This document shows positions 41,606 through 50,775 of a stretch of DNA of 64,000 nt, piece by piece; within the stretch, counting starts at the first letter, position 1; each line of letters begins with the position of its first letter. Location of the stretch: positions 372,001-436,000 of the forward strand of contig NZ_BMCS01000003.1 of the NCBI RefSeq assembly GCF_014635305.1, given 5' to 3'. The translations under genes and the position numbers were made by a program. The stretch is from Williamsia phyllosphaerae. GTDB taxonomy: Bacteria > Actinomycetota > Actinomycetes > Mycobacteriales > Mycobacteriaceae. The notes under the pieces are model-generated. The model was not told the DNA's origin. It saw only the letters and a program-made list of their open reading frames with translations, and did no database searches.

Positions 41606-43270
41606 TCACGTCCTCGAGATCAGCTCCCCGCGCAACACGTCGAGGCTGACGCCGCCCAGGCGCAGCGCCCGGGAGTGGAAGTCCTTGAGGTCGTTGCCCG
41701 GGTGGGTACGCAGGAACTCCGCGCGCGCCTGCTCCCAGACCCGTTGTCCGAGCGCGTACGACGGCGCCTGCCCGGGCCATCCGAGGTAGCGGTTGAGCTC
41801 GAAGCGCAGCACCGACCGGTCCATCGCGACCGCGTCACACAGGAACGTCCAGGCCTTGTCCGCATCCCAGGTCCCGCCACCGACGGAGTCGGGGGCGCGC
41901 AGACCGCAGTGCACGCCGATGTCGACGACGACGCGCGCGGCCCGGAGTCGTTGTGAGTCCAGCATTCCCATCCGGTCACCGATGTCGTCGAGCCAACCGA
42001 GTTCGGACATCAGCCGCTCGGCGTAGAGCGCCCAGCCCTCGCCGTGACCGGAGGTGAACGACGCGAGTTTGCGCCACCGGTTCAGTTCCGGACTGGTCAT
42101 CGCCTGCCCGAGCTGCAGGTGATGTCCGGGCACGCCCTCGTGGAAGACCGTGGTGGTCTCCTGCCAGGTGTGGAAGACCGTCTGCTCCGGCGGCACCGAC
42201 CACCACATGCGGCCGGGACGGCTCAGGTCCTCGCTGGGCATCGTGTAGTAGATGGTCCCGGTCGCCGAGGGTGCGAGCCGGCACTCGATGCTGGTCAGGG
42301 CGGCGGGGATGTCGAAGTGGGTGCCTGCGAGTCCGGTCGTCGCCCGGTCGGACAGCTCCTGCATCCAGGCGACGAAGGCGTCCCGGTCGGTCATCTGGTA
42401 GCGGGGGTCGGCGTCGAGAGCGGCCAGCGCACCGGCCACGCCCGCTCCCGGCGCGATCTGTTCGGCCAGGGTCGTCTGCTCAGCCACGATCGACTCGAGG
42501 TGGTCGAGGCCCCACGAATAGGCCTCGTCCGGGTCGATGTCGGTACCGACGAACTCCGCCGAGTGCAGTCGGTAGCGGTCGCGTCCCACCCCGTCGGCCT
42601 CGGTCGCCGACGGCAGCACCTCGTCGGTGAGCACGGCGCGCAGTCGGTCGAATGCGGCGCCCGCACGGCTGTGGCCGGCGGCGAAGTCACTCGAATACGT
42701 CGAGTCGGTGTCGAGGGCGCGGTCGATGTTGCTCAGCAGCGCGTCCGCTGCGTCCGCTGCCTGGGCGGCCACCAGCTCGACCTGGCGGCGCGCGGGTGCC
42801 GGCCCGGCGGTGATCCGGTGCCGCAGGCCCTCGATGATCGAGTCCACGCTCTCGGGGACGGCACGGACCCGGGCGAGCATCGTCGAACGATCCTCGTCGG
42901 TGTCGGTGGGCATGAGATCGAACACATCCCGGATCGCCTGCAGCGGGGACTCGATCACGTTGACCTCGCCGGTCCGGAGACCGGCCTCGTCCACGGCGAG
43001 TCCGCGACCGAGCTGGTCGGTCATCGTCGCCACGGTGACGCGGTCGACGTCGTCGGTAGGGGTGGCGGAGGCCAACGCGCGCAGGGTGTCCCGGGTCAGA
43101 GCGGCGCGGTCGTCGATGGCGCCGGGGGAGTAGTCGGTCAGCGCGTGGTCGTTGCCGCTCACCCCGGTCAGCGTCGAGAACACCGGATCGGCGACACACG
43201 CCCGGGTGAGGAAGTCGTCGGCGATCGCGTCGATGGCGGTGGGGGTACGCGCGGGGTCAGGACCGGTCAT
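41606..43270 (-). CDS. DUF885 family putative zinc metallopeptidase
   Basis: 554-residue cytoplasmic protein, all-alpha, of the DUF885 family, which is related to M32-like carboxypeptidases. Seen: the zinc-binding motif TTTVFHEGVPGHHLQLGQAM near residue 375 and downstream FTSGHGEGWALYAERLMSELG with the third ligand Glu; both intact. No signal peptide. ATG at 43270 is preferred; a TTG at 43282 would add four residues. Directly upstream lies the inverted 21-bp repeat array and then the YpfJ-type peptidase gene. Substrate unknown. Confidence 0.88.
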   Translation of the reverse strand: MTGPDPARTPTAIDAIADDFLTRACVADPVFSTLTGVSGNDHALTDYSPGAIDDRAALTRDTLRALASATPTDDVDRVTVATMTDQLGRGLAVDEAGLRTGEVNVIESPLQAIRDVFDLMPTDTDEDRSTMLARVRAVPESVDSIIEGLRHRITAGPAPARRQVELVAAQAADAADALLSNIDRALDTDSTYSSDFAAGHSRAGAAFDRLRAVLTDEVLPSATEADGVGRDRYRLHSAEFVGTDIDPDEAYSWGLDHLESIVAEQTTLAEQIAPGAGVAGALAALDADPRYQMTDRDAFVAWMQELSDRATTGLAGTHFDIPAALTSIECRLAPSATGTIYYTMPSEDLSRPGRMWWSVPPEQTVFHTWQETTTVFHEGVPGHHLQLGQAMTSPELNRWRKLASFTSGHGEGWALYAERLMSELGWLDDIGDRMGMLDSQRLRAARVVVDIGVHCGLRAPDSVGGGTWDADKAWTFLCDAVAMDRSVLRFELNRYLGWPGQAPSYALGQRVWEQARAEFLRTHPGNDLKDFHSRALRLGGVSLDVLRGELISRT

Positions 43271-43325
43271 GGATCCATGCAATCAGATGGTCATGCCGGA
43301 TGCATCGCCGATCGCCGTCGCGCGG

Positions 43326-43467
43326 TGGGCCCTGGCGTTCGCATGCTGGGCCCTCGTTCCCGCGTGTTGGGCTCTTGTTGTCGTGTACTGGGCTGCGGCG
43401 TCCAACACAGCGAAACAATGGCCCAACCCGGAGCAACGACGGCCCAACCCGGCGAGACGATGGTCCA
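43326..43467. repeat. inverted array of seven 21-bp repeats
   Basis: Four direct copies start with TGGGC at 43326, 43347, 43368 and 43389, exactly 21 bases apart. Three inverted copies end with GCCCA or GTCCA at 43425, 43446 and 43467, again exactly 21 apart. Consensus TGGGCCNTYGTTYYCGCNNGT. The array fills most of the 209-base gap between ypfJ and the DUF885 gene and can fold back on itself. Because 21 is divisible by three, frames through it stay open, but no ribosome site or plausible protein is seen. Confidence 0.85.
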
Positions 43468-43479
43468 ACAGCGGGAGGG

Positions 43480-44346
43480 TCAAAGGCGATTGGTGGAAAA
43501 GGTGTCGCAACTCGCGGGGTCGCCGGACCGGTAGCCGGTGGTGAACCACCTCGTGCGCTGCGCCGCCGACCCGTGCGTCCACCCCTCGGAATCGTTCTTG
43601 CCCGACAGGGTGTCGTCACCGATGGCCTTCGCGGTGGTGATCACGTCGCCGATCTGCTGTTGGGTCAGCGGTTCGAGCATCGCGTCCGGTCCCTTGTCGG
43701 CGTGCTCGGCCCAGACGCCGGCGTAGCAGTCGGCCTGCAGCTCGAGGCGCACCGATCCCGATGTCGCGCCGCGCGATCCGAGCTTCTGCGCCTTGTCCAT
43801 CGTGCCCATCAGGTTCTGCACGTGGTGGCCGAACTCGTGGGCCACCACGTACTCCTGCGCCAGCGGTGCGTCGCTGCCGCCGAGCTGATCGGCCAGCGTC
43901 GTGAAGAAGGTCGGGTCGAAGTAGGCCGTCTGGTCGCCCGGGCAGTAGAACGGCCCGACCGATGATGTCGCCGAGCCGCACCCGCCGGTGTCGATCGCGT
44001 CGGCGAAGATGACGGTCTTCGGTTTGGTGTAGTCCGGCATCAGGGTGGGCCACACCTTGTCGAGGCTGTTCGTCGTGGCGACGATGCGACAGACGGTGTC
44101 GGTGTTGGCCTTCGCGATGGTGCAGCTGTCGATCTGCGACTGGATCGCGCTGTTGGGCGCACCGGCGTTCGACCCCGACGTGCCGCCGTCGCCGCCGAGG
44201 ATGTCGCCGGGGTTGACCCCGAACAGGATCGCCACGATCGCGACCACGAGACCGGCGCCACCGCCGAGCGCCATCCGCCCGCGGCCGCCTCCGCCGCCCC
44301 CGGAGACACCGCTGGTGTCCAACGGCCCGTTGCCCTGGAACGTCAT
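43480..44346 (-). CDS. ypfJ: YpfJ-family neutral zinc metallopeptidase
   Basis: 288 residues: N-terminal Gly-rich cytoplasmic part (SGVSGGGGGGRGR), one membrane helix near 27-45 (LGGGAGLVVAIVAILFG), a Gly/Ser linker and an extracytoplasmic zincin domain with YVVAHEFGHHVQNLMG (HExxH near residue 170) and LELQADCYAGVWAEHA with the third ligand Glu. Paired Cys residues (CTIAK...VCRIV, GGCG...FYC, DPASC) suggest disulfides. Substrate unknown. Divergent from aspS; its own -10 box abuts that of aspS. Confidence 0.92.
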   Translation of the reverse strand: MTFQGNGPLDTSGVSGGGGGGRGRMALGGGAGLVVAIVAILFGVNPGDILGGDGGTSGSNAGAPNSAIQSQIDSCTIAKANTDTVCRIVATTNSLDKVWPTLMPDYTKPKTVIFADAIDTGGCGSATSSVGPFYCPGDQTAYFDPTFFTTLADQLGGSDAPLAQEYVVAHEFGHHVQNLMGTMDKAQKLGSRGATSGSVRLELQADCYAGVWAEHADKGPDAMLEPLTQQQIGDVITTAKAIGDDTLSGKNDSEGWTHGSAAQRTRWFTTGYRSGDPASCDTFSTNRL

Positions 44347-44388
44347 GACTCTCCTGTTCGACGACAACGCATTCGTGATGGGTTCCTC

Positions 44389-44402
44389 ATGCTACGTAGG
44401 AT
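44389..44402. promoter_or_regulatory. back-to-back -10 boxes for ypfJ and aspS
   Basis: Rightward TAGGAT at 44397-44402 and leftward TAGCAT (ATGCTA at 44389-44394) are separated by two bases within a near-palindrome. Two polymerases could not occupy the site together, so the divergent genes probably compete. Confidence 0.55.
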
Positions 44403-44476
44403 GACCCTCGTCCCGTACCCAAGACCCAAGCATTCACATCGGCGATCGCCACGGCGACGCCATCGGAAGGACTCTC

Positions 44477-46297
44477 GTGCTGCGCACCCATTTCGCCGGA
44501 TCACTGCGAGCCGACAACGCCGGTGACACCGTCACCGTCGTCGGCTGGGTGGCGCGTCGCCGTGATCACGGCGGGGTGATCTTCATCGACCTGCGCGACA
44601 GCTCGGGTCTGCTGCAGGTGGTCTTCCGCGACGAGCAGGTCGCGCAGGCGGCCCACCGACTGCGCGCCGAGTACTGCGTGCAGGTGACCGGCACGATCGA
44701 GGCACGTCCCGAGGGCAGCGAGAACCCGAACCTGGAGTCGGGTTCGGTCGAGCTGAACGCCGGGGACCTGGTGGTGCTCAACGAGTCCGCGCCCCTGCCC
44801 TTCCAGCTCGACGAGAAGCCGGGCGAGGAGGCGCGCCTGCGCTACCGCTACCTCGACCTGCGACGTGAGGGCCCGGGCAAGGCCCTGCGCCTGCGCTCGA
44901 AGGCGAACGCGGCCGCACGGTCGGTGCTCGCCGGCCACGACTTCGTCGAGGTCGAGACCCCGACGCTGACCCGGTCGACCCCCGAGGGTGCCCGTGACTT
45001 CCTCGTCCCCGCCCGCCTCCGACCCGGGTCGTTCTACGCGCTGCCGCAGAGTCCGCAGCTGTTCAAGCAGCTGCTGATGGTCGGTGGGCTCGAGCGGTAC
45101 TACCAGATCGCCCGCTGCTACCGCGACGAGGACTTCCGCGCCGATCGACAGCCCGAGTTCACCCAGCTCGACGTGGAGATGAGCTTCGTCGACCAGGACG
45201 ACATCATCGCCCTCGCCGAGCAGATCCTCGTGGCCCTGTGGGACCTCGTCGGCTACCAGGTGCCCACGCCGCTACCGCGGATCACCTACGCCGAGGCGAT
45301 GCGTCGTTACGGCAGCGACAAACCCGACCTGCGCTTCGACCTCGAACTCGTCGAGTGCACCGAGTTCTTCGCCGACACCCCGTTCCGCGTGTTCCAGGCC
45401 GACTACGTCGGCGCCGTCGTCATGCCCGGCGGGGCGAGCCAGCCCCGACGCCAGCTCGACGCCTGGCAGGAATGGGCCAAGCAGCGCGGCGCCCGCGGTC
45501 TCGCCTACGTCCTGGTGCAGGAGGACGGTTCCCTCGGCGGCCCGGTGGCCAAGAACCTGTCCGACGCCGAACGCGACGGACTCGTCGCCCACGTCGGCGC
45601 CGCTCCCGGTGACTGTGTGTTCTTCGCCGCGGGCCCGGTCAAGGCACAGCGCGCGCTGCTCGGCGCCGCACGCGGCGAGATCGCCGCGCGACTGGGCCTC
45701 ATCGACGAGAACGCCTGGGCCTTCACCTGGGTCGTCGACGCCCCGCTGTTCGAGCCGGTGGCCGATGCGACCGCGGGTGGCGACATCGCCGTCGGGTCGG
45801 GCGCCTGGACCGCGGTGCACCACGCATTCACCGCACCCAAGCCGGAGTCCCTCGACACGCTGGAGTCCGATCCCGGGTCGGCGCTGGCCTTCGCCTACGA
45901 CATCGTCTGCAACGGCAACGAGATCGGCGGCGGCAGCATCCGTATCCACCGTCGCGACGTGCAGGAGCGGGTGTTCGCGATCATGGGCATCGACAACGCC
46001 GAGGCGCAGGAGAAGTTCGGCTTCCTGCTCGACGCGTTCGCCTTCGGTGCACCGCCGCACGGCGGCATCGCCTTCGGCTGGGACCGCATCACCGCCCTGC
46101 TCGCGGGTGAGGGTTCGATCCGAGAGGTCATCGCGTTCCCCAAGTCCGGCGGCGGCGTCGACCCGCTGACCGACGCGCCCGCTCCCATCACCCCGGCGCA
46201 GCGCAAGGAGTCCGGTATCGACGCAGTGGCCAAAACGGGTCCCGCAGACCGGTCGCCGACACCGGAGGCCGTCGCCGGCTCGACTCCGGAGGCCTGA
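44477..46297 (+). CDS. aspS: aspartate--tRNA(Asp/Asn) ligase
   Basis: Class II synthetase. Seen: N-terminal OB anticodon domain (VTVVGWVARRRDHGGVIFID), motif 1 around RSTPEGARDFLVPARL, motif 2 IARCYRDEDFRADRQPEF, the bacterial GAD insertion (about 290-420), and motif 3 GGIAFGWDRITALLAG. 606 residues with a Ser/Pro/Ala tail. GTG start at 44477 gives VLRTHFAGSL. Whether it also charges tRNA-Asn depends on gatCAB and asnS, which are not in this window. The DUF389 gene starts eight bases downstream. Confidence 0.97.
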   Translation: MLRTHFAGSLRADNAGDTVTVVGWVARRRDHGGVIFIDLRDSSGLLQVVFRDEQVAQAAHRLRAEYCVQVTGTIEARPEGSENPNLESGSVELNAGDLVVLNESAPLPFQLDEKPGEEARLRYRYLDLRREGPGKALRLRSKANAAARSVLAGHDFVEVETPTLTRSTPEGARDFLVPARLRPGSFYALPQSPQLFKQLLMVGGLERYYQIARCYRDEDFRADRQPEFTQLDVEMSFVDQDDIIALAEQILVALWDLVGYQVPTPLPRITYAEAMRRYGSDKPDLRFDLELVECTEFFADTPFRVFQADYVGAVVMPGGASQPRRQLDAWQEWAKQRGARGLAYVLVQEDGSLGGPVAKNLSDAERDGLVAHVGAAPGDCVFFAAGPVKAQRALLGAARGEIAARLGLIDENAWAFTWVVDAPLFEPVADATAGGDIAVGSGAWTAVHHAFTAPKPESLDTLESDPGSALAFAYDIVCNGNEIGGGSIRIHRRDVQERVFAIMGIDNAEAQEKFGFLLDAFAFGAPPHGGIAFGWDRITALLAGEGSIREVIAFPKSGGGVDPLTDAPAPITPAQRKESGIDAVAKTGPADRSPTPEAVAGSTPEA

Positions 46298-46305
46298 CCG
46301 CCCAG

Positions 46306-47241
46306 GTGTTGCACCTCCGGATCGTCGCACCCACCGAGCGGGGGACCGCGGTGGTCGACCTGCTCCGTGAGGCGGTCGGTGTCACCCACCTCATCGTGCA
46401 TCCCGGCGCCGCACTCGAACCCGCCGGTGATCTCGTGGAGGCCGACATCACCCGTGAGGCGGTCAACGACGTTCTCGCCGGCCTCCTCGCCCTCGGTCTC
46501 GTCCACGACGGTGCCATCACCATGGAGCCGCTCGACACGGTCATCTCCGACGCCGCGGTGCGAGCCGAGAAGGATGCGCCCGGCGACCCCGACGACTCCA
46601 TCGTCTGGGAGGAACTCACACGTCGAACACGTGAGGACGCGACGCTGAGCATCACGTTCGTCACATTCCTGGTCCTGGCGTGTCTGCTCGCCGCGGTCGG
46701 CGTGATCACCGACTCCCCGGTCACCGTGGTCGGCGCGATGGTGGTCGGCCCCGAGTTCGGGCCGCTCGCGGGGATCGCGGTCGGACTGGTGCGGCGTCGG
46801 TTCGACCTCGCGCGCAGGTCGGTGTACGCGTTGATCATCGGGTTCCCGACGGCAATGGTGGTCACCGGTGTCGCCGCCGTCCTCGGAGAGGCCACCGGGA
46901 CCGTCGACATCACCGACGTCACCGCGGCCGACCAGGTGGATTTCATCTATCAGGTGGGCCCGTTCTCCCTCGTGGTCGCGGTCCTGGCCGGGGCCGCGGG
47001 CATGCTGTCGCTGGTGTCGGCCAAGTCGGCGGCGCTGGTCGGTGTGTTCATCTCGGTGACGACCGTGCCCGCGGCCGGATACGCGGTGGTGGCCGCGACC
47101 CTGGGCCAGTGGCAGGTGGCGGCGGAGTCGACGGCGCAGCTCGCGGTGAACATGGTCGGCATCGTGGTGTCCGGCGTCGGTGTCCTCGCCGTGCACCGGC
47201 TGCTCGCCCGTCGGCGCGCGGCGACCCCCGCCCATCTGTGA
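46306..47241 (+). CDS. DUF389 family membrane protein
   Basis: 311 residues: an N-terminal cytoplasmic alpha/beta domain of about 100 residues (HLRIVAPTERGTAVVDLL...) followed by six hydrophobic helices. The DUF389 core is seen in SPVTVVGAMVVGPEFGPLAG, where a kinked Gly/Pro helix is typical, and in the repeated LSLVSAKSAALVGVFISVTT. Function of the family is unknown. GTG at 46306 is used. It lies between aspS and the transglutaminase cassette and could be co-transcribed with both; a link to the cassette is not shown by the sequence. Confidence 0.88.
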   Translation: MLHLRIVAPTERGTAVVDLLREAVGVTHLIVHPGAALEPAGDLVEADITREAVNDVLAGLLALGLVHDGAITMEPLDTVISDAAVRAEKDAPGDPDDSIVWEELTRRTREDATLSITFVTFLVLACLLAAVGVITDSPVTVVGAMVVGPEFGPLAGIAVGLVRRRFDLARRSVYALIIGFPTAMVVTGVAAVLGEATGTVDITDVTAADQVDFIYQVGPFSLVVAVLAGAAGMLSLVSAKSAALVGVFISVTTVPAAGYAVVAATLGQWQVAAESTAQLAVNMVGIVVSGVGVLAVHRLLARRRAATPAHL

Positions 47242-47292
47242 TGGGATCGGTGGGCGTCCGATCGTGGCGTGTCAGGCGATGAACAGGGGTAC

Positions 47293-50200
47293 GTGGCGTT
47301 GACCATCAAGGTGGCACTGGAACACCGGACCAGCTATTCCTTCGACCGCCCGGTCAAGGTGTACCCACACGTCGTCCGGCTCCGGCCGGCCCCGCACTCG
47401 CGGACCCCGATCGAGGCGTACACGCTCACCGTCGAGCCGTCGGGCCACTTCGTCAACTGGCAGCAGGACGCGTTCAGCAACTACCAGGCACGCCTTGTGT
47501 TCCCGGAACCGACGACGTCGCTGTCGATCACCGTCGGCCTCGTCGCCGACCTCACCTCGATCAACCCGTTCGACTTCTTCATCGAGGACTGGGCCGAGAA
47601 CTACGGTTTCGCCTACCCCGAGCAGATGCGCACCGACCTCGAGGCCTACCTGCGACCGATCGGGGGTGAGGGCGGCGGCCGGCACTCGTCCGGCGAGGAG
47701 GACGACAGCTCGCTCGTCGCCGACTGGGTCGAGCGCCATCGTCCCGCCCACGGCGCCCGCATCATCGACACCCTGGTGGCACTGAACCAGGCGGTCCGGG
47801 ACGACGTCGGCTACACCGTCCGTCTCGAGGCCGGTGTCCAGTCGCCCGAGTACACGCTGTCGAGTGCGATCGGCTCGTGTCGTGACTCGGCGTGGTTGCT
47901 CGTCGCCATCCTGCGCAGGCTCGGGCTCGCCGCCCGGTTCGTCTCGGGGTACCTGGTGCAACTGACCTCCGACGTCGCCTCGCTCGACGGTCCGTCGGGA
48001 CCGTCGGCGGACTTCACCGACCTCCACGCCTGGACCGAGGTGTTCCTCCCCGGCGCCGGCTGGGTCGGCATGGATCCCACCTCGGGCCTGTTCGCCGGGG
48101 AAGGACACATCCCGCTGGCCGCGACTCCACAGCCGGGTGGCGCGGCGCCGATCACCGGCGCGACCGGTCCGTGTCACGCGACCATGGACTTCTCCAACAC
48201 CGTCACCCGTTTCCACGAGGACCCGCGAGTGACGTTGCCCTACACCGACAGCCAGTGGTCGGAGGTCGTCGATCTCGGTGCCCTGGTGGATCGTCGGATG
48301 GCCGAGCGTGACGTCCGACTGACCATGGGTGGTGAACCCACGTTCGTCTCGATCGACAACCAGACCGCGCCGGAGTGGTCGACCACCGCCGACGGCGGCC
48401 ACAAACGCCGACTGGCCTCGACGCTCGCCGAACGTCTGCGCACCATCTACGCGCCGTCGGGTCTGGTGCAGCGCAGCCAGGGCAAGTGGTACCCCGGGGA
48501 ACCGTTGCCGCGCTGGCAGATCGGTCTGTTGTGGCGCGTCGACGGCGAAGCCCTGTGGCAGCGTCCGGAACTGTTGGCCGATCCCTGGGCCGACGACGCG
48601 AGCGCCGCTGCGTCCATGGACACCCCGTCGGCGGTGGCGACCGCCGACTCCGCGGCCCGCAGCGCCGCGTTCCTCACCGCGTTCGCCGGCGCACTGGGTC
48701 TGCCGTCCACGACCGTCACCCCGGCCTACGAGGACCCGGTGCTCCGGTTGGCCGAACTGTTGCGCTCACCGCCGGGGGAGCCGACCGCCGAATCCACCCC
48801 GGACGTCGACGACGAGGACGATCCCACCGCGGGCCGACGCGGTCGCGGCCCGGACCTGACACCCGAACAGGACACGGTGGCGGCGCGCAAGGCGTTGCTG
48901 GCGCGACTCGACGAACCGGTCACCGACGCGACCGCGCACGTGCTGCCGGTCAGCCGCACCGACGACGACACCGCGTGGCGCAGCGTCGGATGGTTCACCC
49001 GCCGTGGGCGTCTCGTCCTGACCGCGGGCACGTCTCCAGCGGGGCTCCGGCTGCCACTGGACTCGCTGTCCTGGGGGCCCGCTCCGGTGGTCCACGAGAC
49101 CGACCCCACCGCCTCCACCCGGCCGTTGCGCGCCCCACTGGCCGCCGTCCCCGGCCCCGATGACGCGACCGACACCCGGGAGCCGGACACCGAGGGGGAG
49201 GCCACCGAACTGTTCGACGGCCCGGTTCCACGCACCGCCGTGGTCGCCGAGGTGCGCGCCGACATCCTGCACGTGTTCCTGCCGCCGACCGAGCGACTCG
49301 AGGACTACGTCGAACTCGTCGAGACCACCGAGGCGGCCGCGGCCGCCGTGGGCACGGCGGTCATCGTCGAAGGCTATGGGCCGCCCGCGGATTCGCGCCT
49401 GCAGTCGCTCACGGTGACACCCGACCCCGGCGTCATCGAGGTCAACATCCAGCCGACGGCCTCGTTCGCCGAGCAGTCCGATCTGCTCGAGACGCTCTAC
49501 CACGAGGCCCGCGTCGCACGTCTGGGCACCGAGTCGTTCGACCTCGACGGCAGCCACGGCGGTACCGGCGGCGGCAATCACATCACCCTCGGCGGCATCA
49601 CGCCGTCGGAGTCACCAATGCTGCGCCGACCCGACCTGCTCGTGTCGATGCTGAGCTACTGGCAGCGACACCCGTCCCTGTCGTACCTGTTCTCCGGGCG
49701 CTTCATCGGGACGACCTCGCAGGCCCCCCGCGCCGACGAAGGACGCGAGAGCGCCCTCTACGAACTCGAGATCGCGTTCGCCGAGATCGACCGACTCTCG
49801 GCCGAGGGGGCCGAGGCCGGCCCGTGGATGATCGACCGTGCACTGCGCCACTTGCTCACCGACATCACCGGGAACACCCACCGCGCCGAGTTCTGCATCG
49901 ACAAGCTCTACAGCCCGGGGGCGGCCCGCGGGCGGCTCGGCATCCTCGAACTCCGGGCGTTCGAGATGCCGCCGCACCACCGGATGGCGATGGTGCAGTC
50001 GCTGCTCGTGCGCAGTCTGGTGTCGTGGTTCTGGGACAAGCCCTTCCGCGGACGGCTGCTGCGTCACGGCGCGGATCTCCACGGCAAACACCTGCTGCCG
50101 CACCACGTCATCAACGACATCGCCGAGGTGGCCGAGGATCTGCGCGAGGCCGGATATGACTTCGACACCGCCTGGCTCGACCCGTTCACCGAGTTCCGGT

Positions 50201-50775
50201 TCCCGCGTCTGGGCACCGTGGCCATCCGGGACCAGGAGATCGAACTGCGCGGCGCCATCGAGCCGTGGAACGTGCTGGGGGAGGAGTCCACCGCCGGCGG
50301 TACCGCCCGCTACGTCGACTCATCGATCGAGCGCGTACAGGTACGGGTGCAGGGCAGCGACGACGATCGATACCTGTTGACCTGCAACGGGTATCCGCTA
50401 CCCCTGACGCCGACCGGCCGCCCCGGGGAACGGGTCGCGGGCATCCGGTTCCGGGCCTGGCAGCCCCCGAGCGCCCTGCACCCGTCGATCGGTATCGACT
50501 CCCCGCTGGTGTTCGACATGGTCGACACCGCCAACGGCCGATCGGTCGGCGGGGCGACCTACCACGTCGTGCATCCCGGCGGCCGCGCCTACGAGCGGCC
50601 CCCGGTCAACGCCGTCGAGGCCGAATCGCGACGCAACGGCCGGTTCGAGGCCATCGGTCACACCCCCGGCGTCGTCGACGTCGCGGGACTGCGGGAGATG
50701 CAGGCCCGGCTGGCGACAGACCTCGGGGTGCCGACGATCCTCGACCTACGGCGGGCACGTACGGTTCTTCGGTGA
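47293..50775 (+). CDS. transglutaminase-like protease fused to DUF2126 domain
   Basis: 1160-residue cytoplasmic protein (Rv2566-like). Domains in order: bacterial transglutaminase-like N-terminal beta region (LEHRTSYSFDRPVKVYPHV), a papain-like core with Cys196 in GSCRDSAW, His245 in DLHAWTEV and Asp261 in GMDPTSG, an acidic linker (about 480-530), and a DUF2126 region with LDGSHGGTGGGNHITLGG, HRAEFCIDKLYSP and LDPFTEFRFPRLG that reads like an ATP-dependent carboxylate-amine ligase. The triad is complete, so it should cleave or transfer. I chose GTG 47293 (VALTIKVALEHRT) over GTG 47269. Its stop overlaps the next gene by four bases. Role unknown; see findings. Confidence 0.9.
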   Translation: MALTIKVALEHRTSYSFDRPVKVYPHVVRLRPAPHSRTPIEAYTLTVEPSGHFVNWQQDAFSNYQARLVFPEPTTSLSITVGLVADLTSINPFDFFIEDWAENYGFAYPEQMRTDLEAYLRPIGGEGGGRHSSGEEDDSSLVADWVERHRPAHGARIIDTLVALNQAVRDDVGYTVRLEAGVQSPEYTLSSAIGSCRDSAWLLVAILRRLGLAARFVSGYLVQLTSDVASLDGPSGPSADFTDLHAWTEVFLPGAGWVGMDPTSGLFAGEGHIPLAATPQPGGAAPITGATGPCHATMDFSNTVTRFHEDPRVTLPYTDSQWSEVVDLGALVDRRMAERDVRLTMGGEPTFVSIDNQTAPEWSTTADGGHKRRLASTLAERLRTIYAPSGLVQRSQGKWYPGEPLPRWQIGLLWRVDGEALWQRPELLADPWADDASAAASMDTPSAVATADSAARSAAFLTAFAGALGLPSTTVTPAYEDPVLRLAELLRSPPGEPTAESTPDVDDEDDPTAGRRGRGPDLTPEQDTVAARKALLARLDEPVTDATAHVLPVSRTDDDTAWRSVGWFTRRGRLVLTAGTSPAGLRLPLDSLSWGPAPVVHETDPTASTRPLRAPLAAVPGPDDATDTREPDTEGEATELFDGPVPRTAVVAEVRADILHVFLPPTERLEDYVELVETTEAAAAAVGTAVIVEGYGPPADSRLQSLTVTPDPGVIEVNIQPTASFAEQSDLLETLYHEARVARLGTESFDLDGSHGGTGGGNHITLGGITPSESPMLRRPDLLVSMLSYWQRHPSLSYLFSGRFIGTTSQAPRADEGRESALYELEIAFAEIDRLSAEGAEAGPWMIDRALRHLLTDITGNTHRAEFCIDKLYSPGAARGRLGILELRAFEMPPHHRMAMVQSLLVRSLVSWFWDKPFRGRLLRHGADLHGKHLLPHHVINDIAEVAEDLREAGYDFDTAWLDPFTEFRFPRLGTVAIRDQEIELRGAIEPWNVLGEESTAGGTARYVDSSIERVQVRVQGSDDDRYLLTCNGYPLPLTPTGRPGERVAGIRFRAWQPPSALHPSIGIDSPLVFDMVDTANGRSVGGATYHVVHPGGRAYERPPVNAVEAESRRNGRFEAIGHTPGVVDVAGLREMQARLATDLGVPTILDLRRARTVLR

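Noticed and set aside
43326..43467. CRISPR array
   Set aside because: The 21-bp units are contiguous without unique spacers, switch orientation midway, and no cas gene is present.
43152..43544. Rightward frame with heptad-like repeats (WALxxAC)
   Set aside because: The periodicity comes from the 21-bp DNA repeat array; the frame extends into the 5' end of the DUF885 gene and the 3' end of ypfJ on the other strand and has no ribosome site.
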